From: Imbricaverruca yamaguchii
Taxonomy: Eukaryota > Arthropoda > Thecostraca > Neoverrucidae
Length of the DNA: 64,000 nucleotides
NCBI GenBank assembly: GCA_034440575.1
Contig: JAOTOL010001473.1
Location: 17,501-81,500, forward strand
Direction: 5' to 3'
The notes under the pieces were generated by a model, which saw only the letters and a program-made list of their open reading frames with translations, searched no databases and was not told the DNA's origin. The stretch's first letter is position 1, and the number at the start of each line of letters is the position of its first letter. Positions 23,396-34,289 of the stretch are shown in pieces. Position numbers and translations under genes: made by a program.

Positions 23396-23410
23396 TTAGG
23401 TTAGGTTAGG
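23396..23410 (+). repeat. Short interstitial TTAGG tract
   Basis: Three TTAGG units in a row, the arthropod-type telomere unit, lie between the two H elements. Similar loose GGTTAGG/GGCTAGG runs occur near 43250, 50280 and 52240. Confidence 0.6.
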
Positions 23411-23772
23411 TTTTTATTTTTACTTGAAAAAATCAGACTTTTTCAAATACATTTTCCCAATGAACATATTTTCTTCAAGAACAGATTAGGCCTGGCTAGG
23501 CTTTGGTCCATTTTGTATTTGCTTTTGAGATTAAAACAAATAAAAAATCCTTTGAATCAATTCTGACATGGAAGGCTGAGTAGTAAATTCATGCTTGTAG
23601 GCCTTTTATGAATCCCTTGAATATAACTTTCCAATGCAATGTTTATCAATGTGACACCAATTAGGACCACTACTTTTCTGCACAATTGTTTACCTTTCAG
23701 TTTGTAAACAAAGTAACACGAAAAAGAACCTTTGAGTTTAACAAAAAGCAATGTTAAAAAATGCAACAGAAC

Positions 23773-24733
23773 CTAACACGCGCCCTGGAGGGCCTCTGAA
23801 AATTACGCGCACTGGAGGGAGCCGATCACGCCCCATAATATCTCGGCCCCTATTAAAGTTGGAGCAACGAAATTCATAGGGTGGGTGGGTATGGTAGTGA
23901 TCTCTATTGTGTGCAAATTGCATGACCGTAGGTCAATATCTTCAAGGTCAAAATATCACAATGTCCTGGTTTTGCATGGATTGGCTTGGCATCGTGATGG
24001 ATCGCTGTGATTCTGTTTAAATGCTCCAAAATTGGCACCAATGATGTTTCGGACCATACTAATGATGCAATACAGATGTTACACCAGGATTTAACCTTCA
24101 GTCACCTATATAGCAGCTCTTTATCACGTCATTACTTGCTCCAGTTACCGGAACCGAAACTGGAGCCCGTCGGACTGCTCCGTTCAGCGGCTCGGCGCAA
24201 TCGGCTTTGAAAAGAAAGGAGTGAAGTACATGAATACAGCATTGAAATGCTTAGGTACACAATGACAAGTAGTTTTATGGGTTTGTTGGGAGTAACATGC
24301 AAAGGGACATCAATCGCATGATGGTCATTTGCATTTATGACAACATTTCAGTGGACCAAGTTTGGTTCCATTAACCTGTCATGGACTTGACCTGACTTGA
24401 CCTTGGTGACCAAATGACCTGACTTGACTGAAACTATATAGCATAACAATACACATCAAAGAAATCGCCAGTGTCGCCAAGAACACTTTCCTTTTGCCAA
24501 TATACGGAAAGCGCATCAGCGCCGATTTTTGTCTGGCGCTGCAAATTTTTTTTTACTTTAACGGGCCGAACACGAAATTTTTGACGATTTCCGTTTTCTG
24601 GCTTTAAACAATGCACCTGACATTTCTAAGCAGTTACGCAAGGAATGGCGTAAATCCGCCCGTAAAATATGGAGTTGTGTGAAAAACTGGAGGGGTGGGC
24701 GGGTTTCGCCCCCCTCCAGGGTGCGTGCTAAGC
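23773..24733 (-). mobile_element. TIR element H, copy 2 (inverted)
   Basis: Bounded by ACACGCGCCCTGGAGGGC and CCCTCCAGGGTGCGTGCT. Its interior matches copy 1 in reverse (for example GCGCATCAGCGC near 24511 and CATGACAGGTTAATGG type sequence near 24375). Together the two copies form a ~2.4-kb head-to-head inverted pair with a ~460-bp spacer. Confidence 0.7.
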
Positions 24734-25502
24734 TAGCTTAACCTCCCATTGATTGATAATCAAATTGGGTATTCTGATAGATGGAAACTGTGTGGTTCTT
24801 GCTGTGGAAAGATGATTGTCAAAACTAAGATGTCTAGGAATAAAATGTTGTTAACTCAAAAGTGCATATCAAAGTATATGTCTCTCCTTATTTTCAGTCT
24901 GGACTCTCCATCTCAACCTTCCCCTGAATGGGGTAGCTTCTGCCTCCAACCTCTCCTGTCTCAATCTTCTGCCTGCACCAGAAGCCACCCCAGTCCAGCC
25001 TCTGCCTGCTGAGATCCAGAGTTGCACCACCCTAATGAGACTGAGATCAGCTTGCTTGCTGTTACTCCAAGTAAGAAGTTCACATTAACAATTTTCTTGA
25101 TAATGATTATCTTGGAGACAGCTGCTAACGTGGTCAGGTAAACAGCAGTTCAATGTTTTTGCACTGTGGAAAGAGTGGAAATACAACAAATATGCAACCA
25201 GTTTGATGGTTCTAGCTTACCATGCAAAAGAGTGACAACTTTTATACTTTTTTTTCAATTTATTCCTTGAACAAAGGTAAGTCTGTGTCATGCCAAAATA
25301 ATTTGGCATAAGCCATGGTGAGTGTATACTACAATGCATTTGCCAGCATTGCTATTAAACCAAAAATAATGGCAGGATGGACACCCTCAAAATCCATCCC
25401 AAACCTCTGATGCAAATCCCAGGCACTCTATTGGGGGGAGGTGCAGGGGCTGACTCCAAAATCTAAAGCTCCTCCCCAAAACTGGTGGGCTAGATTTACC
25501 AG

Positions 25503-25668
25503 TGTGCACACATACATACATATATACATACATACATATATGCATACATACATACATGCATGCATACATAGATACATACATGCATGTATACATGCATGCA
25601 TGCATATATATACATGTATACATGCATGTATACATACATGCATACATGCATGCATGCATACATACATA
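25503..25668. repeat. (TACA)n/(TGCA)n compound microsatellite
   Basis: Alternating CATA, TACA and TGCA tetramers. The open frames across it on both strands are artefacts. Confidence 0.95.
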
Positions 25669-26341
25669 TGGTGTATTGAAATGCAAACAGTGGCAGCCAT
25701 AGCATTGCCCAAGTTGAAGGCTTATGGACAGTGGTGTTTTACAGTCTAAAATGATTACAAGCACCCATACTTTGAAAAGATGAGATCACAATCAAAATTG
25801 CAAAATGTGTTTTACATATAAGATTGGAGAAGATATCAGCAACAATACATACTAACTACCAGGGTATGTCTGAAGAAATCTCTCACTTCTGAAATGCTGA
25901 TACTTCACTGTATATTTAAATATCAACCTGATAAATTGCACATATATACTGATAGTCCTCCAGCAATGCACCAGGTTGTTTAAGGTCTCCAAATATGTGC
26001 AGATCAATAGAAGCATGCTAGGAGCACTCAGCAACATGGGCATTCCACTTTAAATCAGATTGTATGTGCATACTAGAAACAACACCTTGATTGTATTACT
26101 AATATTGGCATGATTTACATACACATTTGTGACTTCAGTTTGGTTCATGAATAGTGTTCATGCAATATATACATTTTACAGCATTTATCTTCATGCCATC
26201 AATACTGATCTGATCTATATGGCAAGATGGTTAGCAGCTGATGGCAATGATTATACTAGTATCAACATATTTCCACATATCTTTTCTCTTGTATATAATC
26301 ATTCATCTTTATCAAAAAGGAAATCAGACAAGAAGAATTGG

Positions 26342-26354
26342 ATATATATGTATA

Positions 26355-26405
<51 letters not shown>

Positions 26406-26423
26406 ACATATATATTATATATC
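26342..26423. repeat. (TA)n microsatellite with TG interruptions
   Basis: About 80 bp of TATATG/TATATA repeats. Confidence 0.95.
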
Positions 26424-27910
26424 TGACCAGAAGCAACCAATTTTGTTGAATCTAGATACATCATTGGATATCAGGCTGCATGGCAAGCTTAAGTGTATGA
26501 ATTGGCTGTGCTTAGTTAGAGGACCAGCATGTCATGGGATGAAACAAGAATGTTGGACAGGAATTAATTTTGAATCAATTCTCAATCAAGTCAAGGGCCT
26601 TACAGAAATTGACTATGCAGGAAGACACTGAAATGCTTGGGGGTTAATATTTGTGAAAATGAAGTCCAGCAAACTTACAAGACAATGACAGGTGGAACTC
26701 AAAGATATGCCACTCATTTTTTTGCAGCTTGTTTGCATGAACTTTCTGCAAAATCTGCCAACAGAAAGGGATCCTAAGATTGCAGTAGAGATGAGGGTGA
26801 TATAACTTGGTTATAAATATTATATGGCAAGATGACATTTAGTTTTGTTTGGCTAAAGGGGTGACTTATGATGACTGGATAATCATGAATGATGCATAGC
26901 AATAGGGATCATTCTCCCACCTTTATGTTGGTGAACTTTCAGCATGCCTCATGTGGCAAAGAGACTGGTGCTTCACTATGTGGTAAGCATGTTGGTAACT
27001 TGTTTGTGCTAAACAGGAGAAAATTGCTGCCAACATGACCAAAGTGGCTGTGGATTTCATCAACATAGTCTGTGTTGGTCACATTCCCTAGTGATGATAC
27101 TCTTGAAGCTAATGACACAGATTTGCTTGACTGAACAGAGCCTGAGTCAATGATACATTATTCATCAAATATGGTGGAATATACCACTCACTGAACACTG
27201 AGTCAACATCATTTCTAAAGGTGTATCAACAGGGTGGGAATTAAGGCACTTCTTAAGAGATTTCATCTCTTAAAACATTTTTACACTCCTGATTCATACT
27301 GGATAGAATGGGCTCCACATGTACTCTGACACAAACATGAAGGAACAAAAATACCACTAAAAATGTAATACAGGATTGATTAAAATATCCACCAAACATG
27401 TTATTCTACTTACTGTTACAAAATAACTATACACTTTTCATACCATCAAGCACACACAGAAACCGAACACACACACCACATGAAACCACAACCAGCAGAA
27501 ATGCTGACGACAACGTGCCAAACTTTGTGCATGCGCACTGAATATAGTGGCCTCCGGCTGCTACAAATTTGGCTGGTGCATCTCCAGAAACCTGCTTTCG
27601 AGCCACCCTATAGTGGGAAAAACTTACTGTTTTAAGAGATGCTTCCTGAGTGCAGCGGAGGCTGTCAATCGGAATTTGCTGTGTTAGCATTTTCTGTTAC
27701 GAAAACTGTCTTTCAACCAATCAATCCAAGGTATTTTTTTAATGACGTCATAACCATTAGCAACTTTGAACAAGTGTTTTGAACACTTAACAGTGCCATG
27801 CTGCAAACACAAGAACTTGACTGATCCCTTGCAAACAGCTGTTGATTCGGACTGTGTGTGAGGTAGTGGTGTTGGGTCAGTATCGTGCAGGGAATTGGCT
27901 GCTTATGTAA

Positions 27911-28379
27911 GTAGGTGTGCACTCTGAGCTGAGGGTGAAGCATGAATTATTTGCGTTTCCTGTGTATCAACATTGTGCTCCATGGCACATGTCTGTGAAG
28001 CAGGGTGGGAAACTTGCTTTCTGGGTTTGGAGTCGGAGTGCAAACAGATTTCTTCCGGAGTACATTTCATGCACATATTATTTTTCATGCATGGAATCTA
28101 TTTGCCGGTAACCGACGAGAAAATCATATGTACCTAGTCAGTGTCTACGTAATATGCATAAGTAATACACAGCATTTTTGGTCACATCAAAGCATAGAAA
28201 CAAAGAAGTGAGCAATGGATGGCATCACAAGACAGGAAGTTGTGATCAGCTCAGCTTTGTCTCTCATAACTCACGGGAGCAATTCGCCTTCCTTCGACTG
28301 TTGGTCTCAGCACAATGCTAGGCAAAATGAAAAACACAAATAATTCACGCTCCACCCTCAGCTCAGAGCGCACACCTAC
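27911..28379. repeat. Inverted repeat with ~75-bp arms
   Basis: The arm at 27911-27985 (GTAGGTGTGCACTCTGAGCT..) pairs with 28305-28379 with few mismatches and a ~320-bp spacer. This could be a fold-back element or two inverted copies of a short repeat. Short open frames inside are unrecognised. Confidence 0.8.
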
Positions 28380-28691
28380 CCACCTACTATGTAAAGGGCC
28401 TTGCACCCGGCCCCTGTCAATGTTATTGGCAGCCCGGGACGTCATCTGGGCGCTGATTTGGGTTCAGCAGATTATCACGACAGCAATAAATGGTACTTTT
28501 CCGCGTACGTTCCTGACTAACAACTATACGTGAGTGGTGCAATTTATACGTCATCTGAAAGCTTGTTTCATGGTATTTCGATAATCATGGGAGACTTTCA
28601 CACGAATTTGTTAGTTATTGTGTAAAGTGGTGTTATTTAGACCCATGTCATATCCATCGACACTATTTAACTTAAGCGGGCGCAGCGACTC

Positions 28692-28765
28692 GGTGTTGGT
28701 AGCGCAGTTGGTAGCGCGTCGGTTTTCCGACTCGGAGGTAGCCGGTTCGAGCCTGGAGGCCGGCA
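28692..28765 (+). pseudogene. tRNA-like sequence
   Basis: It has an A-box region (AGCGCAGTTGGTAGCGC) and a perfect B box (GGTTCGAGCC, about 28744-28753). The anticodon stem and acceptor stem do not pair, so it is a tRNA pseudogene or an isolated SINE head rather than a working tRNA. Confidence 0.55.
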
Positions 28766-28769
28766 GCTT

Positions 28770-29190
28770 TTTGTGCGCGTCGCGCGTCCTTCTAATAAGC
28801 GATAGTTAATTAAGACACTGTTCACATGGGACGATCTTTTTCATAAGGAGAAGGGAAATATTCTGCAATATTAAATATTCAGATATTCTGCAAGGCTGGG
28901 GTTCTGCCACCTTAAATTTATGGTTGGGCACTTCTTCTAATCAGCCAGGCAAAGGAAATACGGAACACGTCACCGCTTATGGCAGTGTCCAGGCCCACAG
29001 TCCCTTCATGACACGGGCGGCGGACCATCGGGGGTGGGACAGGAGACAGGATCCCCTGAATTTAATCATTTGTGGCACTACGGCAGTGCATTGCAATTAT
29101 TGAGCTAAAAACTAACGGTTTCCCTTTTCCCTCCCACCAGTACACGCCGACCAACATTAGTCCCTGCTCCTCGAGGTGTGCATATAATAA
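28770..29190. other. Intergenic, nothing recognised
   Basis: Mixed sequence between the tRNA-like copy and the 29.2-kb open frame. No supported feature was seen. Confidence 0.45.
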
Positions 29191-29196
29191 CAATAC

Positions 29197-29835
29197 ATGA
29201 TTATCAAGGTGACAAAACCAACAATTGTGCATGCTGCCGAACAGTCAAATGACTGGACCCGAGCTGGAGTCAGAGCGATGCCAGTTCTAAGCTCGGCTCC
29301 ACGCCTTTTACGATACACGGCGAACACACGCCACGAGGACTGTGACAAGCATTGCTTTGACAGGAGCAGACGTTTGCTAAAATATTTCGGTGACAATCCT
29401 GAACTTTCTGGAGTGCCGGCGCAAAATAAAAAAATTCACGCTTTTCGTACCATGAACGCTCGATTTAGATTCTGCAACAACTTTGTGGAACCCGTAAGCG
29501 CTAAGACGGATTTTAGATGCCCGCATGAGGATTTCAGTTCGATTATCATGCATTGTCAAAGGCTTAACGCGGAACTTGGCAAGATTGGGGAAGCATCCCC
29601 GTTCATTCCCCACCGTGGCTTTGCCCATGTTCGCACACCGTTATTCGGCATTTTCAGTCGAAATGAATTGGCTGCGTCGCTGACGCAATGTGAATCAAAC
29701 TTATGTCATGCATGCAATATTGCAGGGGTAACAGCAATTTCTATGCCAGACCAGCTCGGAAGCAACTTTAATAACAGCTTAATTTGTGGTTGGAATGGAA
29801 AATTACCATGTAATACCATACATCTTTTTAATTAA
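29197..29835 (+). CDS. Unrecognised 212-codon open reading frame
   Basis: An uninterrupted ATG-to-stop frame and the longest non-repeat ORF in the window. The predicted product is Cys/His-containing (for example HEDCDKHC near codon 46 and LCHAC near codon 170) but matches no family I know. A substantial antisense frame (29628-29377) overlaps, so the coding strand is uncertain. No splice sites or promoter were identified; a SINE follows 80 bp downstream. It may be a chance ORF or an old repeat. Confidence 0.2.
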   Translation: MIIKVTKPTIVHAAEQSNDWTRAGVRAMPVLSSAPRLLRYTANTRHEDCDKHCFDRSRRLLKYFGDNPELSGVPAQNKKIHAFRTMNARFRFCNNFVEPVSAKTDFRCPHEDFSSIIMHCQRLNAELGKIGEASPFIPHRGFAHVRTPLFGIFSRNELAASLTQCESNLCHACNIAGVTAISMPDQLGSNFNNSLICGWNGKLPCNTIHLFN

Positions 29836-29914
29836 ATGTGTTCTATTTTTAACTAAAGAAAATATTTTCCTTTCAAAATATGATTTCTTTATTCGCGTCG
29901 TGCAACCTGAAATG

Positions 29915-30235
29915 CCACCCCGGTAGCTCAGTTGGTTAGAGCGCTGGTCTGTGCTGGTCTCCCCTGTCCTGGCAACACAGGGTTCGAGTCGCTTCGCGCG
30001 CTCGCGTTTAGCCCCCGGCCGGGAGTGTGAGTCGGCCACTGGCCCGATAAGGCCGGGGACGAGCTTCCGGGCGGCCGTGTCGGTGTATTGACGGCACGTT
30101 AAACTTTCGATTAAAATTATCCCGTTGAAAAGGAATTCGTGGATCGGGTGGTGGGGCGAGGGTTCACGCAACAAGCTCTGCTTAGTAATAGAACCCTGGT
30201 TCCTAAAGCCACCCCAGCAACAACTGGGACTAAAT
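29915..30235 (+). mobile_element. tRNA-derived SINE, family C
   Basis: Starts with a tRNA-like head: A box TAGCTCAGTTGG (about 29924-29935) and B box GGTTCGAGTC (29981-29990). A GC-rich unique body (CCCGGCCGGGAGTGTGAGTC) and a 3' part ending near CAACAACTGGGACTAAATTT follow, then an A-rich stretch. Only one copy is in the window. Confidence 0.75.
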
Positions 30236-30569
30236 TTTAAATAAATAGAAAATCACGCATTTTGCAGTACAGCACGACATAAATACGGCAACAAAAGTTG
30301 TTTATCAATCAGACTTTAATACGAGGAGCATGCATCCGGTGAAGACGAGACTGCCAAGATTGAGGAAGGCCCTCACTCCCACTGCCGATTGTTTCTCGGT
30401 TGTGTACTCTGTGGTGGAAGTGAATGTGCATTTTGGGCGCATGGACTGCGTTCGTCATTTTGTGCACATGAATATATATATATATTCCGGCGCCCAACAG
30501 AGTGCGTATTAAAACGATATATAGAGGAAGCACAACGCAAGACATATATTGGGAGAAGCAAACACATGA

Positions 30570-30752
30570 AGCAGAAAAAGAACCTTGGGTTCCTTTACGA
30601 CGCAATTAACTGCTAGGCCATATGGCGTCGCCAACTTCTCAGACCGATTGGTCGCGGGTGGACTCGGTAATTCCGCTGGTTGCGGGACTCGAACCCATAA
30701 TCTTGCGGTCAAGAGCCCAACACCCTACGGACTAAGCTACCGCGGCTCCACC
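30570..30752 (-). mobile_element. tRNA-derived SINE, family A1
   Basis: The best preserved A1 copy. Read on the minus strand it has GCGGTAGCTTAGTCCGTAGG, B box GGGTTCGAGTCCC, body GACCAATCGGTCTGAGAAG then TTGGCGACGCCATATGG, and tail GTCGTAAAGGAACCCAAGG. It lies outside the two recognised genes. Confidence 0.9.
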
Positions 30753-30759
30753 AAACGCG

Positions 30760-31200
30760 TGACATAAGAGGTTATCGGTAGCAGGTGCAGATAAGCCACG
30801 GTACTTAATGAGATTGCATTGCGGCAATACATATTATACCTAACATTACAGTACGTACATATCTGGCACCTTATAAAATCGGACGAACTGGCAAGAATAG
30901 ATGGAACATCCTCATCATGACATCTGTGGCTGAGAACAACTCGACATGCATACATACAGAGGCTACTCATGAGCACCGTAGTGGGACGATGAGTACGTGT
31001 AAACCTACAGGCTACGCTCTACCGGCTTCACAAACACAGGCACATATCAGTTGTTGAGCTTGACATACACTCGGTGCGACTGCAACACGCACGTTTAGAC
31101 TCGTGTAATATTTGTGTAGAAAGTCCTGATATGCTGCTATATGATCAACGGCAAGTTATGCACCTACGTCCAAACAATGAAAGATTAAAACACTGATCTG
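30760..31200. other. Intergenic, nothing recognised
   Basis: No supported feature between the SINE and the terminal-exon candidate. Confidence 0.4.
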
Positions 31201-31239
31201 AATGTGAAGTATCGCCCAAGTGCGGCCCATACTTCGCAG

Positions 31240-31600
31240 TCACTGAGCAAACTGCTCGGCTTTCCGCTGCTGCCGCTTTGCGAGCTTGGCGACGTTCACC
31301 TTGTTCACCAGCCCGAGATGAATAAATGTCCGGATCCTCGCAAAGCACTTAATTATATTCTATCTATGGAATTGAATCTGGATTCCAACACCTGGCGGAA
31401 ACTTTCAATGACCTTTGGATGTCTGCTGAGATCGTTGGGTTCTTGGGCATGGTGAACACAAAACGCTGCATCCATCTCTCTGAATGTGTGGAAGAATTCC
31501 TTTGTAGGAACCGCCAGGCCGCTAATGCTTAGGAGGTGAGTCCAGAATGCTTCTCGTGGTTCATCTTCGGGATACGGAAATGGGTGCCCAGCGATCGGTC
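31240..31600 (-). CDS. Candidate terminal exons of an unrecognised gene
   Basis: On the minus strand a coding-like frame (EFFHTFREMDAAFCVHHAQE, then SRHPKVIESFRQ) runs down to a GTGTTGG donor at 31390. After a possible 44-nt intron ending AATTAAG it continues in phase 0 as IRTFIHLGLVNKVNVAKLAK and ends at a TGA near 31240. The composition looks coding and both pieces are collinear. The pattern of a helix followed by a Leu-Gly winged-helix end faintly recalls the C-terminus of ORC3, but this is weak. The upstream boundary is unknown and the intron is unusually short. Confidence 0.35.
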
Positions 31601-31677
31601 CGCTGGTTTCTTTCTGGCCATGGACCAGGCCACACATAATTCCCCCACCCCCCACCGCCACGCTTAGCACTTAGCAT

Positions 31678-31713
31678 TCCTTCAATTCACATCATGTGAT
31701 GTGATTTGAAGGA
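31678..31713. repeat. 36-bp near-perfect palindrome
   Basis: TCCTTCAATTCACATCA pairs with TGATGTGATTTGAAGGA with one mismatch and a 2-nt centre. Confidence 0.9.
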
Positions 31714-34049
31714 AGTTGATATTCATTTCTATGGGAAATGAAATATCAGGAAATCGGCAGTTCAAGTTCATGTGTTGATATCTAGAAAAAAAGTAATTTC
31801 ACTAATAAATAATATTAATGTCATTAAACTGAGATTTTTCAAACAGTAGGAAAAACACTAATGTTGACAATGAGAGAACATGCTATCCCCCACGCCATAA
31901 GACATAAGAGGTTATGTAAAGTGTGGGGAGAATATGGAATAATACGGAAAATATGGAAAGTGTGGGGAAATGTGATTTTTGGTGACTAACAAAGAACACT
32001 GATGTCAAATTACAAAAATATCCTAACTGAATCTAACCTAAACAACTGATGTTGGACCTCCTAAAACATACTGATGTTCGGTCATCTAAAACCTACTGAT
32101 ATTGTATGCTGGATGTTGAACGTTATTCACGAAGTAAATGGTAGATCCAGTGTACCTTAATTACACAGTCGCATCAATTGTGCACCATATGTTAATTAAC
32201 CTCGTGACATGGAAACTCAGTTAATGGAAGCATACATTTTGTATCCTAGGCTGAATCTGTTATCATTACTCCATGTAGAAAAGGCTGGCCATTATTCTGC
32301 TGGAATATCATGCTAAACATGTTAGAAATAACCACATGCAAATATATGCATTCATTTTTATATATAATTAAACCTGGTTTTGGCTTTCCGTGCATGACTG
32401 CCTATCCTGTCTTCTTCTGATCTTTCACTACTCCCAGGTAGCCTTGTTCTTCATTGAACACAGTTTATGGAAAATTATTTTCAGGATACTGGGAAGAAAT
32501 TGCTAGTAAGCTTCAAGAAGTTCAGTCCATACATCTGTCTAAAAAATGGTCTTCATTGGGGCTTCTTATATATAAATACCAAGGTTTTTGGAATTTGGAG
32601 GATAGAATAGAAACAACAGTGTTTTTCCTGAAAAAGAGGTAGGTTATGTTTGGACTGGGGAAGGATTATGGTGATAACTCAACCAGCATTGTTGCATATG
32701 TGATATCAAAGATATTCAATGGATGACATTGGTTTGGATGCACTGTTTATACATTTAACATTATCCTTCATTACCAATTACCTCACTCAAAGCAACACAT
32801 TTCGCATTACTTAACTTACGAACTGAAAAGCATGCATTTGCGCTGGAATACAATGGTCATATCATCTTAATGACTTTCAGAAACATGCATTTACAATTTT
32901 TCTTGAAATGCCACCTCAACTAAAATGCCAATCTTCTTCTGCAGGTGCAATTGTAAAAACCTCACACAGCTCCAGCCTTGCCTCTTTTCAGAAGAGAACA
33001 TAAATTAGCTTCCAATTTAAAAAAAAAAAACATTCATGAACAATTCGATCTAAAAATTGAGGAAGCTAAAGAAATGCCTGACTTATCCCAACCTTATTTT
33101 TTGCCTAGGTAAAAATGTGCAAAACGTCACTTGTAAACACTCAAAACTGCAATAATGAACCCTTAAATCACATCTCACACAGTACAGGTGAGAGTGGTCA
33201 CATTTTAACCACATCAATCAACTTTGCATTGGAAAGGCATATCAATAATTCAAATATTAACTAAAAAGTACATATTTCCCTGAAAATGTATTTTAAGGTC
33301 TGATATTTTTTTTGCAATTACACCAGTATTTTTAGTGGCTACTAATAATTGGTACCACTACAGCTACAGTGAAGTAATCCTGCACAACCACTTTCATGTT
33401 CAGAATGTGGCACAACACTACAAAACAATTATATGTTTTAAAGTAGCTCTATGTGAGTGGTTAGATGACTTAGATAGAGAGAACCATCTGAATATGGATA
33501 CCATCTTCATTTTTTGAAATTCAGTAAACAGTATAATTACTGGTTTGGCCACACAAAAGCAGCAGTAGAGCAATTTGTTCCATGCATTAAGTGTTTGGAA
33601 ACTCCCTCTTACCCTACTACCACTACTGCCCAGCCATGATACAATGGGCAAGCAATTACCAAATTGTCCACAAGTTGGTGAATGGCACAGTATGGCATGA
33701 TTACATGTAACACACTGAAACAATATGATAACTGACAGGGGGGCCAACGCACATGCTAACATTAATCACCAGATTGCATCAATGACATGCTGACCAAGTT
33801 GACATTGTGGGTATAAGGCCTTAATTGGCATAAATTGTCTGAGGTGTGTTCTCAATATCAACCACGCCATGGATAAATTAATTCTGGGTATGGTGCCTTT
33901 CGGTTCAAAGCCACCAGCACACTAGCAGAATAAGAAAAAATATTCAAGCTTCAATGAATGACTAATATGCTTCACAGCCAACGGGAAAACTATTCGTGAG
34001 AAAAGCGCTATAATTGTGCTAAAATGAAAGCACCATATTTAGTAGATTT
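31714..34049. other. Intergenic, mostly unclassified
   Basis: AT-rich DNA without a supported gene apart from the exon-like frame at 32485-32638. Confidence 0.45.
32485..32638 (+). CDS. Exon-like open frame, sulfotransferase-like at best
   Basis: A frame bounded by an acceptor (ATTATTTTCAG) and a donor (GTAGGT). The peptide includes KKWSSLGLLIYKYQGFW, which resembles the N-terminal QGFW region of plant-type cytosolic sulfotransferases. No PKSGTTW motif follows downstream, so neither the function nor the reality of the exon is established. Confidence 0.12.
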
Positions 34050-34210
34050 AGTGGTATAGTCCAAAACTAGAATATAATTCAGCAGTATTCTGGAATAAAA
34101 AAGCGCATCTGGCATATGACGTCACTTGGCGTAGGTTTTGTCTCGTTTCAACTAACTATACTAGAACAGCCAACTTTGGAGTACCTGTTGTCTCTAGTTA
34201 TCTTGCTTGC
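34050..34210 (+). repeat. Direct repeat partner of 42900-43060
   Basis: Shares TAGTCCAAAACTAGA, CAGCAGTATTCTGGAATA and ATGACGTCAC with the later copy in the same orientation. It sits just outside the left arm of the large inverted repeat. Confidence 0.8.
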
Positions 34211-34289
34211 ACCTACCCAAGGCGATGTATACGAGGTGGCGTCATCCCTACTGCGCAGCTTTCTGCGCAGGTCCTTATATGACGTCATC

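Larger units (their letters stand above)
24734..27464. other. CpG-desert block, no gene
   Basis: By eye only one CG dinucleotide (about 25128) occurs in 2.7 kb, while the flanks are CpG-rich. The block starts at the end of an H element. It contains a TACA/TGCA microsatellite and a TA microsatellite but no recognised gene. Confidence 0.75.

Noticed and set aside
23396..23410. Telomere or subtelomere at the TTAGG tract.
   Set aside because: Only three units; no array, and single-copy genes lie on both sides.
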